This document shows positions 23,526-37,751 of a DNA stretch of 64,000 nucleotides, one piece after another (position 1 is the stretch's first letter; every line of letters begins with the position of its first letter). A program made the position numbers and the translations under genes. This DNA comes from Hippophae tibetana (lineage: Eukaryota > Streptophyta > Magnoliopsida > Rosales > Elaeagnaceae). The stretch is taken from contig CM072803.1 of the NCBI GenBank assembly GCA_037013495.1, forward strand, positions 51,907,627-51,971,626, read 5' to 3'. The notes beneath the pieces are model-generated. The model was not told the origin of the DNA. It saw nothing but the letters and a program-made list of their open reading frames with translations, and searched no databases.

Positions 23526-26500
23526 AAAATTTCAGTTAAATATATCATAATTATTAGGAAATATAACGTGTAGTATTTATTTCGCCAACTTTCTTTTATA
23601 ATATTGATATGAGAAAATGATTATGTTTTATTTTCCCCTTATTGATTTTTCCTCATGATCTATGATTATTTTCTTTCCTTTGTAAGTCCTAATTCCCCGC
23701 ATAGGCAAATTCATGGAAATTATATTACCTCCCTTCAAAATGGAAAAAAGTTGATGGATATAGGTTTTTTTAGACATCATTTGTAAACTTCTTGTTACCT
23801 AGCAAGAATAATTGCTATTATGGATGAGCGTAATATGTAGCATTATATTTCACTAACTCTTACTCTTAGAATGGGTTTGAAACCAAGATTTCTAGGGAGA
23901 AAGAGACAACCAAAGGCAAATTCATTATGATCTTATCGAAAATAACTACAATAACTTATAAATAAGTTAAGAATAATGATGTCAAAAATGAGTCGAAAAT
24001 GAGAATTATTGATCTCTTATTTAGAATAATGAACAAAATTTCAAATTTAAATAGTTTTGCATCATAAGACGTAATAATTTCAGTTAAATATATCATAATT
24101 ATTAGGAAATATAACGTGTAGTATTTATTTCGCCAACTTTCTTTTATAATATTGATATGAGAAAATGATTATGTTTTATTTTCCCCTCATTGATTTTTCC
24201 TCATGATCTATGATTATTTTCTTTTCTTTGTAAGTCTTAATTCCTAGCATAGGCAAATTAATGCAAATTATATTACCTCCCATCCAAATGAAAAATGTTG
24301 ATGGATAGAGGTTGTTTCACACATCATTTGCAAACTTTTTGTTAGTTAGCTAGAAAAATTACTATTGTGGATGAGCGTAATATGTAGCATCATATTTCAC
24401 TAACTCGTACTCTTAGAATGGGTTTGCAACCTAGATTTCTAGGGAGAAAAGGACAACCAAAGGCAAATTCATTCAGATGCCATCCAAAAAAACTACAATA
24501 ACTTATAAATAAGTTAAGAATATTGATGTCAAAAATGAGTCGAAAATGAGAATTATTGATCTCTTATTTAGAATAATGAACAAAATTTCAAATTTAAATA
24601 GTTTTGCATCATAAGACGTAATAATTTTAGTTAAATATATCATAATTATTAGGAAATAAAACGCGTAGTATTTATTTCGCCAACTTTCTTTTATAATATA
24701 GATATGAGAAAATGATTATGTTTTATTTTCCCCTTATTGATTTTTCCTCATGATCTATGATTATTTTCTTTCCTTTGTAAGTCCTAATTCCCCGCATAGG
24801 CAAATTCATGAAAATTATATTACCTCCCTTCAAAATGGAAAAAGTTGATGGATATAGGTTTTTTTAGACATCATTTGTAAACTTCTTGTTACATAGCTAG
24901 AAAAATTGCTATTGTGGATGAGCATAATATGTAGCATCATATTTCACTAACTCTTCCTCTTAGAATGGGTTTGAAACCTAGATTTCTAGGGAGAAAGGGA
25001 CAACCAAAGGCAAATTCATTACGATGCCATCCAAAAAAACCACAATAACTTATAAATAAGTTAAGAATATTGATGTCAAAAATGAGTGGAAAATGAGAAT
25101 TATTGATCTCTTATTTAGAATAATGAACAAAATTTCAAATTTAAATAGTTTTGCATCATAAGACGTAAAAATTTCAGTTAAATATATCATAATTATTAGG
25201 AAATATAACGTGTAGTATTTATTTCGCCAACTTTCTTTTATAATATTGATATGAGAAAATGATTATGTTTTATTTTCCCCTTATTGATTTTTCCTCATGA
25301 TCTATGATTATTTTCTTTCCTTTGTAAGTCCTAATTCCCCGCATAGGCAAATTCATGGAAATTATATTACCTCCCTTCAAAATGGAAAAAAGTTGATGGA
25401 TATAGGTTTTTTTAGACATCATTTGTAAACTTCTTGTTACCTAGCAAGAATAATTGCTATTATGGATGAGCGTAATATGTAGCATTATATTTCACTAACT
25501 CTTACTCTTAGAATGGGTTTGAAACCAAGATTTCTAGGGAGAAAGAGACAACCAAAGGCAAATTCATTATGATCTTATCGAAAATAACTACAATAACTTA
25601 TAAATAAGTTAAGAATATTGATGTCAAAAATGAGTCGAAAATGAGAATTATTGATCTCTTATTTAGAATAATGAACAAAATTTCAAATTTAAATAGTTTT
25701 GCATCATAAGACGTAATAATTTCAGTTAAATATATCATAATTATTAGGAAATATAACGTGTAGTATTTATTTCGCCAACTTTCTTTTATAATATTGATAT
25801 GAGAAAATGATTATGTTTTATTTTCCCCTCATTGATTTTTCCTCATGATCTATGATTATTTTCTTTTCTTTGTAAGTCTTAATTCCTAGCATAGGCAAAT
25901 TAATGCAAATTATATTACCTCCCATCCAAATGAAAAATGTTGATGGATAGAGGTTGTTTCACACATCATTTGCAAACTTTTTGTTAGTTAGCTAGAAAAA
26001 TTACTATTGTGGATGAGCGTAATATGTAGCATCATATTTCACTAACTCGTACTCTTAGAATGGGTTTGCAACCTAGATTTCTAGGGAGAAAAGGACAACC
26101 AAAGGCAAATTCATTCAGATGCCATCCAAAAAAACTACAATAACTTATAAATAAGTTAAGAATATTGATGTCAAAAATGAGTCGAAAATGAGAATTATTG
26201 ATCTCTTATTTAGAATAATGAACAAAATTTCAAATTTAAATAGTTTTGCATCATAAGACGTAATAATTTTAGTTAAATATATCATAATTATTAGGAAATA
26301 AAACGCGTAGTATTTATTTCGCCAACTTTCTTTTATAATATAGATATGAGAAAATGATTATGTTTTATTTTCCCCTTATTGATTTTTCCTCATGATCTAT
26401 GATTATTTTCTTTCCTTTGTAAGTCCTAATTCCCCGCATAGGCAAATTCATGAAAATTATATTACCTCCCTTCAAAATGGAAAAAGTTGATGGATATAGG

Positions 26501-26809
26501 TTTTTTTAGACATCATTTGTAAACTTCTTGTTACATAGCTAGAAAAATTGCTATTGTGGATGAGCATAATATGTAGCATCATATTTCACTAACTCTTCCT
26601 CTTAGAATGGGTTTGAAACCTAGATTTCTAGGGAGAAAGGGACAACCAAAGGGAAATTCATTACGATGCCATCCAAAAAAACCACAATAACTTATAAATA
26701 AGTTAAGAATATTGATGTCAAAAATGAGTCGAAAATGAGAATTATTGATCTCTTATTTAGAATAATGAACAAAATTTCAAATTTAAATTGCTTTGCATCA
26801 TAAGACGTA
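23526..26809 (+). repeat. Tandem pair of B-(C/E)-A trimers, 1,642 bp each
   Basis: Monomers start at 23526, 24074 and 24621, then 25168, 25716 and 26263. The second trimer copies the first, including rare marks: GAAACCAAGATT in both B copies, and CCCATCCAAATG and ATTCAGATGCC in both C/E hybrids. Visible differences are few, such as AGAATAATGATG against AGAATATTGATG in the B copies, GAGTGG against GAGTCG in the A copies, and GGGAAATTC only in the last. This is one of the most recent duplications in the window. Confidence 0.87.
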
Positions 26810-29800
26810 ATAATTTCAATTAAATATATCATAATTATTAGGAAATAAAACGCGTAGTATTTATTTCGCCAACTTTCTTTTATAATATAGATATGAGAAA
26901 ATGATTATGTTTTATTTTCCCCTTATTGATTTTTCCTCATGATCTATGATTATTTTCTTTCCTTTGTAAGTCTTAATTCCTAGCATAGGCAAATTCATGC
27001 AAATTATATTACCTCCCTTCCAAATGAAAAATGTTGATGGATATAGGTTTTTTTAGACATCATTTGTAAACTTCTTGTTACATAGCTAGAAAAATTGCAA
27101 TTGTGGATGAGCGTAATATGTAGCATCATATTTCACTAAATCTTCCTCTTAAAATGGGTTTGAAACCTAGATTTCTAGGGGGAAAGGGACAACCAAAGGC
27201 AAATTAATTATGATCTCATCCAAAACAACCACAATATCTTATAAATAAGTTAAGAATATTGATGTCAAAAATGAGTCGAAAATGAGAATTATTGATCTCT
27301 TATTTAGAATAATGAACAAAATTTCAAATTTAAATAGTTTTGCATTATAAGACGTAATAATTTCACTTAAATATATCATAATTATTAGGAAATATAACGC
27401 GTAGTATTTATTTCGCCAACTTTCTTTTATAATATAGACATGAGAAAATGATTATGTTTTATTTTCCCCTTATTGATTTTTCTCGATGATCTATGATTTA
27501 TTTCTTTTCTTTGTAAGTCTTAATTCCTAGCATAGGCAAATTAATGCAAATTATATTACCTCCCTTCCAAATGAAAAATGTTGATGGATAGAGGTTGTTT
27601 CACACATCATTTGCAAACTTTTTGTTAGTTAGCTAGAAAAATTACTATTGTGGATGAGCGTAATATGTAGCATCATATTTCACTAACTCTTCCTCTTAGA
27701 ATGGGTTTGAAACCTAGATTTCTAGGGAGAAAGGGACAACCAAAGGCAAATTCATTACGATGCCATCCAAAAAAACCACAATAACTTATAAATAAGTTAA
27801 GAATATTGATGTCAAAAATGAGTCGAAAATGAGAATTATTGATCTCTTATTTAGAATAATGAACAAAATTTCAAATTTAAATAGTTTTGCATCATAAGAC
27901 GTAAAAATTTCAGTTAAATATATCATAATTATTAGGAAATATAACGTGTAGTATTTATTTCGCCAACTTTCTTTTATAATATTGATATGAGAAAATGATT
28001 ATGTTTTATTTTCCCCTTATTGATTTTTCCTCATGATCTATGATTATTTTCTTTCCTTTGTAAGTCCTAATTCCCCGCATAGGCAAATTCATGAAAATTA
28101 TATTACCTCCCTTCAAAATGGAAAAAGTTGATGGATATAGGTTTTTTTAGACATCATTTGTAAACTTCTTGTTACATAGCTAGAAAAATTGCTATTGTGG
28201 ATGAGCATAATATGTAGCATCATATTTCACTAACTCTTCCTCTTAGAATGGGTTTGAAACCTAGATTTCTAGGGAGAAAGGGACAACCAAAGGCAAATTC
28301 ATTACGATGCCATCCAAAAAAACCACAATAACTTATAAATAAGTTAAGAATATTGATGTCAAAAATGAGTCGAAAATGAGAATTATTGATCTCTTATTTA
28401 GAATAATGAACAAAATTTCAAATTTAAATAGCTTTGCATCATAAGACGTAATAATTTCAATTAAATATATCATAATTATTAGGAAATAAAACGCGTAGTA
28501 TTTATTTCGCCAACTTTCTTTTATAATATAGATATGAGAAAATGATTATGTTTTATTTTCCCCTTATTGATTTTTCCTCATGATCTATGATTATTTTCTT
28601 TCCTTTGTAAGTCTTAATTCCTAGCATAGGCAAATTCATGCAAATTATATTACCTCCCTTCCAAATGAAAAATGTTGATGGATATAGGTTTTTTTAGACA
28701 TCATTTGTAAACTTCTTGTTACATAGCTAGAAAAATTGCAATTGTGGATGAGCGTAATATGTAGCATCATATTTCACTAAATCTTCCTCTTAAAATGGGT
28801 TTGAAACCTAGATTTCTAGGGGGAAAGGGACAACCAAAGGCAAATTAATTATGATCTCATCCAAAACAACCACAATATCTTATAAATAAGTTAAGAATAT
28901 TGATGTCAAAAATGAGTCGAAAATGAGAATTATTGATCTCTTATTTAGAATAATGAACAAAATTTCATATTTAAATAGTTTTGCATCATAAGACGTAATA
29001 ATATCACTTAAATATATCATAATTATTAGGAAATAAAACGCGTAGTATTTATTTCACCAACTTTCTTTTATAATATAGACATGAGAAAATGATTATGTTT
29101 TATTTTCCCCTTATTGATTTTTCTCGATGATCTATGATTATTTTCTTTCCTTTGTAAGTCTTAATTCCTAGCACAGGCAAATTCATGGAAATTATATTAC
29201 CTCCCTCCCAAATGAAAAATGTTGATGGATAGAGGTTGTTTGACAGATCTTTGCAAACTTTTTGTTAGCTAGCTAGAAATATCGCTATTGTGGATGAGCG
29301 TAATATGTAGCATTATATTTCACTAAGTCTTTCTCTTAGAATGGGTTTGAAACCTAGATTTCTAGGGAGAAAGGGACAACCAAAGGCAAATTCATTACGA
29401 TGCCATCCAAAAAAACTACAATAACTTATAAATAAGTTAAGAATATTGATGTCAAAAATGAGGTGAAAATGAGAATTATTGATCTCTTATTTAGAATAAT
29501 GAACAAAATTTCAAATTTAAATAGTTTCGCATCATAAGACGTAATAATTTCACTTAAATATATCATAATTATTAGGAAATAAAACGCGTAGTATTTATTT
29601 CACCAACTTTCTTTTATAATATAGATATGAGAAAATGATTATGTTTTATTTTCCCCTTATTGATTTTTCCTCATGATCTATGATTATTTTCTTTCCTTTG
29701 TAAGTCTTAATTCCTAGCATAGGCAAATTCATGCAAATTATATTACCTCCCTTCCAAATGAAAAATGTTGATGGATATAGGTTTTTTTAGACATCATTTG

Positions 29801-31731
29801 TAAACTTCTTGTTACATAGCTAGAAAAATTGCAATTGTGGATGAGCGTAATATGTAGCATCATATTTCACTAAATCTTCCTCTTAAAATGGGTTTGAAAC
29901 CTAGATTTCTAGGGGGAAAGGGACAACCAAAGGCAAATTAATTATGATCTCATCCAAAACAACCACAATATCTTATAAATAAGTTAAGAATATTGATGTC
30001 AAAAATGAGTCGAAAATGAGAATTATTGATCTCTTATTTAGAATAATGAACAAAATTTCAAATTTAAATAGTTTTGCATTATAAGACGTAATAATTTCAC
30101 TTAAATATATCATAATTATTAGGAAATATAACGCGTAGTATTTATTTCGCCAACTTTCTTTTATAATATAGACATGAGAAAATGATTATGTTTTATTTTC
30201 CCCTTATTGATTTTTCTCGATGATCTATGATTTATTTCTTTTCTTTGTAAGTCTTAATTCCTAGCATAGGCAAATTAATGCAAATTATATTACCTCCCTT
30301 CCAAATGAAAAATGTTGATGGATAGAGGTTGTTTCACACATCATTTGCAAACTTTTTGTTAGTTAGCTAGAAAAATTACTATTGTGGATGAGCGTAATAT
30401 GTAGCATCATATTTCACTAACTCTTCCTCTTAGAATGGGTTTGAAACCTAGATTTCTAGGGAGAAAGGGACAACCAAAGGCAAATTCATTACGATGCCAT
30501 CCAAAAAAACCACAATAACTTATAAATAAGTTAAGAATATTGATGTCAAAAATGAGTCGAAAATGAGAATTATTGATCTCTTATTTAGAATAATGAACAA
30601 AATTTCAAATTTACACAGTTTTGCATCATAAGACGTAATAATTTCACTTAAATATATCATAATTATTAGGAAATAAAACGCGTAGTATTTATTTCGCCAA
30701 CTTTCTTTTATAATATAGATATGAGAAAATGATTATGTTTTATTTTCCCCTTATTGATTTTTCCTCATGATCTATGATTATTTTCTTTCCTTTGTAAGTC
30801 CTAATTCCCCGCATAGGCAAATTCATGCAAATTATATTACCTCCCTTCAAAATGGAAAAAGTTGATTGATATAGGTTTTTTTAGACATCATTTGTAAACT
30901 TCTTGTTACCTAGCTAGAATAATTGCTATTATGGATGAGCGTAATATGTAGCATTATATTTCACTAACTCTTACTCTTAGAATGGGTTTGAAACCTAGAT
31001 TTCTAGGGAGAAAGAGACAACCAAAGGCAAATGCATTATGATCTTATCGAAAATAACTACAATAACTTATAAATAAGTTAAGAATATTGATGTCAAAAAT
31101 GAGTCGAAAATGAGAATTATTGATCTCTTATTTAGAATAATGAACAAAATTTCAAATTTAAATAGTTTTGCATTATAAGACGTAATAATTTCACTTAAAT
31201 ATATCATAATTATTAGGAAATATAACGCGTAGTATTTATTTCGCCAACTTTCTTTTATAATATAGACATCAGAAAATGATTATGTTTTATTTTCCCGTTA
31301 TTGATTTTTCTCGATTATCTATGATTTATTTCTTTTCTTTGTAAGTCTTAATTCCTAGCACAGGCAAATTAATGCAAATTATATTACCTCCCTTCCAAAT
31401 GAAAAATGTTGATGGATAGAGGTTGTTTCACACATCATTTGCAAACTTTTTGTCAGTTAGCTAGAAAAATTACTATTGTGGATGAGCGTAATATGTAGCA
31501 TCATATTTCACTAACTCGTACTCTTAGAATGGGTTTGCAACCTAGATTTCTAGGGAGAAAAGGACAACCAAAGGCAAATTCATTACGATGCCATCCAAAA
31601 AAACGACAATAACTTATAAATAAGTTAAGAATATTGATGTCAAAAATGAGTCGAAAATGAGAATTATTGATCTCTTATTTAGAATAATGAACAAAATTTC
31701 AAATTTAAATAGTTTTGCATCATAAGACGTA
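26810..31731 (+). repeat. Nine mixed monomers with hybrids and one outlier
   Basis: Monomer starts are 26810 (F), 27357 (E left, A right), 27904 (B left, A right), 28451 (F), 28998 (outlier, listed separately), 29544 (F with a TTTCACCAAC start), 30091 (E left, A right), 30638 (G) and 31185 (E). The E/A hybrids at 27357 and 30091 match each other: both keep the E marks up to ATTACTATTGTGG and then read CTCTTCCTC with the A ending. They are therefore copies of one recombinant rather than two events. The F-(E/A) order is shared at 26810-27903 and 29544-30637. Confidence 0.78.
28998..29543 (+). repeat. Outlier monomer (546 bp)
   Basis: This copy has several changes not seen elsewhere: AATATCACTTAAAT at its start, CTCCCTCCC, a one-base-shorter TTTGACAGATCTTTGC where E copies have CACACATCATTTGC, GCTAGCTAGAAATATCGC, CTAAGTCTTTC and GAGGTGAAAATG. 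It is nearest to E in its middle but has the ordinary GATTATTTTC rather than the E-type GATTTATTTC. It may be an older, unhomogenised copy, or one brought in from another part of the array. Confidence 0.75.
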
Positions 31732-34467
31732 ATAATTTTAGTTAAATATATCATAATTATTAGGAAATAAAACGCGTAGTATTTATTTCGCCAACTTTCT
31801 TTTATAATATAGATATGAGAAAATGATTATGTTTTATTTTCCCCTTATTGATTTTTCCTCATGATCTATGATTATTTTCTTTCCTTTGTAAGTCCTAATT
31901 CCCCGCATAGGCAAATTCATGAAAATTATATTACCTCCCTTCAAAATGGAAAAAGTTGATGGATATAGGTTTTTTTAGACATCATTTGTAAACTTCTTGT
32001 TACATAACTAGAAAAATTGCTATTGTGGATGAGCATAATATGTAGCATCATATTTCACTAACTCTTCCTCTTAGAATGGGTTTGAAACCTAGATTTCTAG
32101 GGAGAAAGGGACAACCAAAGGCAAATTCATTACGATGCCATCCAAAAAAACCACAATAACTTATAAATAAGTTAAGAATATTGATGTCAAAAATGAGTCG
32201 AAAATGAGAATTATTGATCTCTTATTTAGAATAATGAACAAAATTTCAAATTTAAATAGTTTTGCATCATAAGACGTAAAAATTTCAGTTAAATATATCA
32301 AAATTATTAGGAAATATAACGTGTAGTATTTATTTCGCCAACTTTCTTTTATAATATTGATATGAGAAAATGATTATGTTTTATTTTCCCCTTATTGATT
32401 TTTCCTCATGATCTATGATTATTTTCTTTCCTTTGTAAGTCCTAATTCCCCGCATAGGCAAATTCATGGAAATTATATTACCTCCCTTCAAAATGGAAAA
32501 AAGTTGATGGATATAGGTTTTTTTAGACATCATTTGTAAACTTCTTGTTACCTAGCAAGAATAATTGCTATTATGGATGAGCGTAATATGTAGCATTATA
32601 TTTCACTAACTCTTACTCTTAGAATGGGTTTGAAACCTAGATTTCTAGGGAGAAAGAGACAACCAAAGGCAAATTCATTATCATCTTATCGAAAATAACT
32701 ACAATAACTTATAAATAAGTTAAGAATAATGATGTCAAAAATGAGTCGAAAATGAGAATTATTGATCTCTTATTTAGAATAATGAACAAAATTTCAAATT
32801 TAAATAGTTTTGCATCATAAGACGTAATAATTTCAGTTAAATATATCAAAATTATTAGGAAATAAAACGTGTAGTATTTATTTCGCCAAATTTCTTTTAT
32901 AATATTGATATGAGAAAATGATTATGTTTTATTTTCCCCTCATTGATTTTTCCTCATGATCTATGATTATTTTCTTTCCTTTGTAAGTCTTAATTACTAG
33001 CACAGGCAAATTCATGCAAATTATATTACCTCCCTTCCAAATGAAAAATGTTGATGGATAGAGGTTGCTCAGACATCATTTGTAAACTTTTTTTTACCCA
33101 GCTAGAAAAATTGCTATTGTGGATGAGCGTAATATGTAGCATCATATTTCACTAACTCTTACTCTTAGAATTGGTTTGAAACCTAGATTTATAGCGAGAA
33201 AGGGACAACCAAAGGCAAATTTATTACGATGCCATTCAAAAAAACCACAATAACTTATAAATAAGTTAAGAATATTGATGTCAAAAATGAGTCGAAAATG
33301 AGAATTATTGATCTCTTATTCAGAATAATGAACAAAATTTCAAAATTAAATAGTTTTGCATCATAAGACGTAATAATTTCAGTTAAATATATCATAATTA
33401 TTAGGAAATAAAACGCGTAGTATTTATTTCGCGAACTTTCTTTTATAATATATATATGAGAAAATGATTATGTTTTATTTTCCCCTTATTGATTTTTCCT
33501 CATGATCAATGATTATTTTCTTTCCTTTGTAAGTCCTAATTCCCCGCATAGGCAAATTCATGGAAATTATATTACCTCCCTTCAAAATGGAAAAAAGTTG
33601 ATGGATATACGTTTTTTTAGACATCATTTGTAAACTTCTTGTTACCTAGGAAGAATAATTGCTATTATGGATGAGCGTAATATGTAGCATTATATTTCAA
33701 TAACTCTTACTCTTAGAATGGGTTTGAAACCTAGATTTCTAGGGAGAAAGAGACAACCAAAGGCAAATTCATTATGATCTTATCAAAAATAACTACAATA
33801 ACTTATAAATAAGTTAAGAATAATGATGTCAAAAATGAGTCGAAAATGAGAATTATTGATCTCTTATTTAGAATAATGAACAAAATTTCAAATTTAAATA
33901 GTTTTGCATCATAAGACGTAATAATTTCAGTTAAATATATCAAAATTATTAGGAAATAAAACGTGTAGTATTTATTTCGCCAAATTTCTTTTATAATATT
34001 GATATGAGAAAATGATTATGTTTTATTTTCCCCTCATTGATTTTTCCTCATGATCTATGATTATTTTCTTTCCTTTGTAAGTCTTAATTACTAGCACAGG
34101 CAAATTCATGCAAATTATATTACCTCCCTTCCAAATGAAAAATGTTGATGGATAGAGGTTGTTTCAGACATCATTTGTAAACTTTTTTTTACCCAGCTAG
34201 AAAAATTGCTATTGTGGATGAGCGTAATATGTAGCATCATATTTCACTAACTCTTACTCTTAGAATGGGTTTGAAACCTAGATTTATAGCGAGAAAGGGA
34301 CAACCAAAGGCAAATTTATTACGATGCCATTCAAAAAAACCACAATAACTTATAAATAAGTTAAGAATATTGATGTCAAAAATGAGTCGAAAATGAGAAT
34401 TATTGATCTCTTATTTAGAATAATGAACAAAATTTCAAATTTAAATAGTTTTGCATCATAAGACGTA
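31732..34467 (+). repeat. Extended trimer unit A-B-C-X-C, copy 1
   Basis: Monomers start at 31732 (A, with CATAACTAG), 32279 (B, with TTATCATCTTATCG), 32827 (C), 33373 (X) and 33921 (C). The 32827 copy is 546 bp: GGTTGCTCAGAC lacks a base found in GGTTGTTTCAGAC. The X monomer is B-like on the right but has TTTCGCGAAC, TATATATATGAG, GGATATACG, CCTAGGAAG, TTTCAATAAC and TTATCAAAAATAAC. The five-monomer string is repeated at 37752-40489. Confidence 0.85.
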
Positions 34468-36109
34468 ATAATTTTAGTTAAATATATCATAATTATTAGG
34501 AAATAAAACGCGTAGTATTTATTTCGCCAACTTTCTTTTATAATATAGATATGAGAAAATGATTATGTTTTATTTTCCCCTTATTGATTTTTCCTCATGA
34601 TCTATGATTATTTTCTTTCCTTTGTAAGTCCTAATTCCCCGCATAGGCAAATTCATGGAAATTATATTACCTCCCTTCAAAATGGAAAAAGTTGATGGAT
34701 ATAGGTTTTTTTAGACATCATTTGTAAACTTCTTGTTACATAACTAGAAAAATTGCTATTGTGGATGAGCATAATATGTAGCATCATATTTCACTAACTC
34801 TTCCTCTTAGAATGGGTTTGAAACCTAGATTTCTAGGGAGAAAGGGACAACCAAAGGCAAATTCATTACGATGCCATCCAAAAAAACCACAATAACTTAT
34901 AAATAAGTTAAGAATATTGATGTCAAAAATGAGTCGAAAATGAGAATTATTGATCTCTTATTTAGAATAATGAACAAAATTTCAAATTTAAATAGTTTTG
35001 CATCATAAGACGTAAAAATTTCAGTTAAATATATCAAAATTATTAGGAAATATAACGTGTAGTATTTATTTCGCCAACTTTCTTTTATAATATTGATATG
35101 AGAAAATGATTATGTTTTATTTTCCCCTTATTGATTTTTCCTCATGATCTATGATTATTTTCTTTCCTTTGTAAGTCCTAATTCCCCGCATAGGCAAATT
35201 CATGGAAATTATATTACCTCCCTTCAAAATGGAAAAAAGTTGATGGATATAGGTTTTTTTAGACATCATTTGTAAACTTCTTGTTACCTAGCAAGAATAA
35301 TTGCTATTATGGATGAGCGTAATATGTAGCATTATATTTCACTAACTCTTACTCTTAGAATGGGTTTGAAACCTAGATTTCTAGGGAGAAAGAGACAACC
35401 AAAGGCAAATTCATTATCATCTTATCGAAAATAACTACAATAACTTATAAATAAGTTAAGAATAATGATGTCAAAAATGAGTCGAAAATGAGAATTATTG
35501 ATCTCTTATTTAGAATAATGAACAAAATTTCAAATTTAAATAGTTTTGCATCATAAGACGTAATAATTTCAGTTAAATATATCAAAATTATTAGGAAATA
35601 AAACGTGTAGTATTTATTTCGCCAAATTTCTTTTATAATATTGATATGAGAAAATGATTATGTTTTATTTTCCCCTCATTGATTTTTCCTCATGATCTAT
35701 GATTATTTTCTTTCCTTTGTAAGTCTTAATTACTAGCACAGGCAAATTCATGCAAATTATATTACCTCCCTTCCAAATGAAAAATGTTGATGGATAGAGG
35801 TTGTTTCAGACATCATTTGTAAACTTTTTTTTACCCAGCTAGAAAAATTGCTATTGTGGATGAGCGTAATATGTAGCATCATATTTCACTAACTCTTACT
35901 CTTAGAATGGGTTTGAAACCTAGATTTATAGCGAGAAAGGGACAACCAAAGGCAAATTTATTACGATGCCATTCAAAAAAACCACAATAACTTATAAATA
36001 AGTTAAGAATATTGATGTCAAAAATGAGTCGAAAATGAGAATTATTGATCTCTTATTTAGAATAATGAACAAAATTTCAAATTTAAATAGTTTTGCATCA
36101 TAAGACGTA
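34468..36109 (+). repeat. Trimer unit A-B-C (1,642 bp)
   Basis: Monomers start at 34468 (A, CATAACTAG, TTCATGGAAAT), 35015 (B, ATTATCATC, extra A) and 35563 (C, CGCCAAATTTC, CAAATTTATTACG, GCCATTC). The unit is followed immediately by another of equal length. The shared rare marks, especially CATAACTAG and TTATCATCTTATCG, identify the trimer as the unit of amplification in this part of the array. Confidence 0.88.
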
Positions 36110-37751
36110 ATAATTTTAGTTAAATATATCATAATTATTAGGAAATAAAACGCGTAGTATTTATTTCGCCAACTTTCTTTTATAATATAGATATGAGAAA
36201 ATGATTATGTTTTATTTTCCCCTTATTGATTTTTCCTCATGATCTATGATTATTTTCTTTCCTTTGTAAGTCCTAATTCCCCGCATAGGCAAATTCATGG
36301 AAATTATATTACCTCCCTTCAAAATGGAAAAAGTTGATGGATATAGGTTTTTTTAGACATCATTTGTAAACTTCTTGTTACATAACTAGAAAAATTGCTA
36401 TTGTGGATGAGCATAATATGTAGCATCATATTTCACTAACTCTTCCTCTTAGAATGGGTTTGAAACCTAGATTTCTAGGGAGAAAGGGACAACCAAAGGC
36501 AAATTCATTACGATGCCATCCAAAAAAACCACAATAACTTATAAATAAGTTAAGAATATTGATGTCAAAAATGAGTCGAAAATGAGAATTATTGATCTCT
36601 TATTTAGAATAATGAACAAAATTTCAAATTTAAATAGTTTTGCATCATAAGACGTAAAAATTTCAGTTAAATATATCAAAATTATTAGGAAATATAACGT
36701 GTAGTATTTATTTCGCCAACTTTCTTTTATAATATTGATATGAGAAAATGATTATGTTTTATTTTCCCCTTATTGATTTTTCCTCATGATCTATGATTAT
36801 TTTCTTTCCTTTGTAAGTCCTAATTCCCCGCATAGGCAAATTCATGGAAATTATATTACCTCCCTTCAAAATGGAAAAAAGTTGATGGATATAGGTTTTT
36901 TTAGACATCATTTGTAAACTTCTTGTTACCTAGCAAGAATAATTGCTATTATGGATGAGCGTAATATGTAGCATTATATTTCACTAACTCTTACTCTTAG
37001 AATGGGTTTGAAACCTAGATTTCTAGGGAGAAAGAGACAACCAAAGGCAAATTCATTATCATCTTATCGAAAATAACTACAATAACTTATAAATAAGTTA
37101 AGAATAATGATGTCAAAAATGAGTCGAAAATGAGAATTATTGATCTCTTATTTAGAATAATGAACAAAATTTCAAATTTAAATAGTTTTGCATCATAAGA
37201 CGTAATAATTTCAGTTAAATATATCAAAATTATTAGGAAATAAAACGTGTAGTATTTATTTCGCCAAATTTCTTTTATAATATTGATATGAGAAAATGAT
37301 TATGTTTTATTTTCCCCTCATTGATTTTTCCTCATGATCTATGATTATTTTCTTTCCTTTGTAAGTCTTAATTACTAGCACAGGCAAATTCATGCAAATT
37401 ATATTACCTCCCTTCCAAATGAAAAATGTTGATGGATAGAGGTTGTTTCAGACATCATTTGTAAACTTTTTTTTACCCAGCTAGAAAAATTGCTATTGTG
37501 GATGAGCGTAATATGTAGCATCATATTTCACTAACTCTTACTCTTAGAATGGGTTTGAAACCTAGATTTATAGCGAGAAAGGGACAACCAAAGGCAAATT
37601 TATTACGATGCCATTCAAAAAAACCACAATAACTTATAAATAAGTTAAGAATATTGATGTCAAAAATGAGTCGAAAATGAGAATTATTGATCTCTTATTT
37701 AGAATAATGAACAAAATTTCAAATTTAAATAGTTTTGCATCATAAGACGTA
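36110..37751 (+). repeat. Trimer unit A-B-C (1,642 bp), adjacent copy
   Basis: Monomers start at 36110 (A), 36657 (B) and 37205 (C). By eye it is indistinguishable or nearly so from 34468-36109. Together with the first three monomers of the flanking extended units this gives four A-B-C trimers within 31732-39394. Confidence 0.88.
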
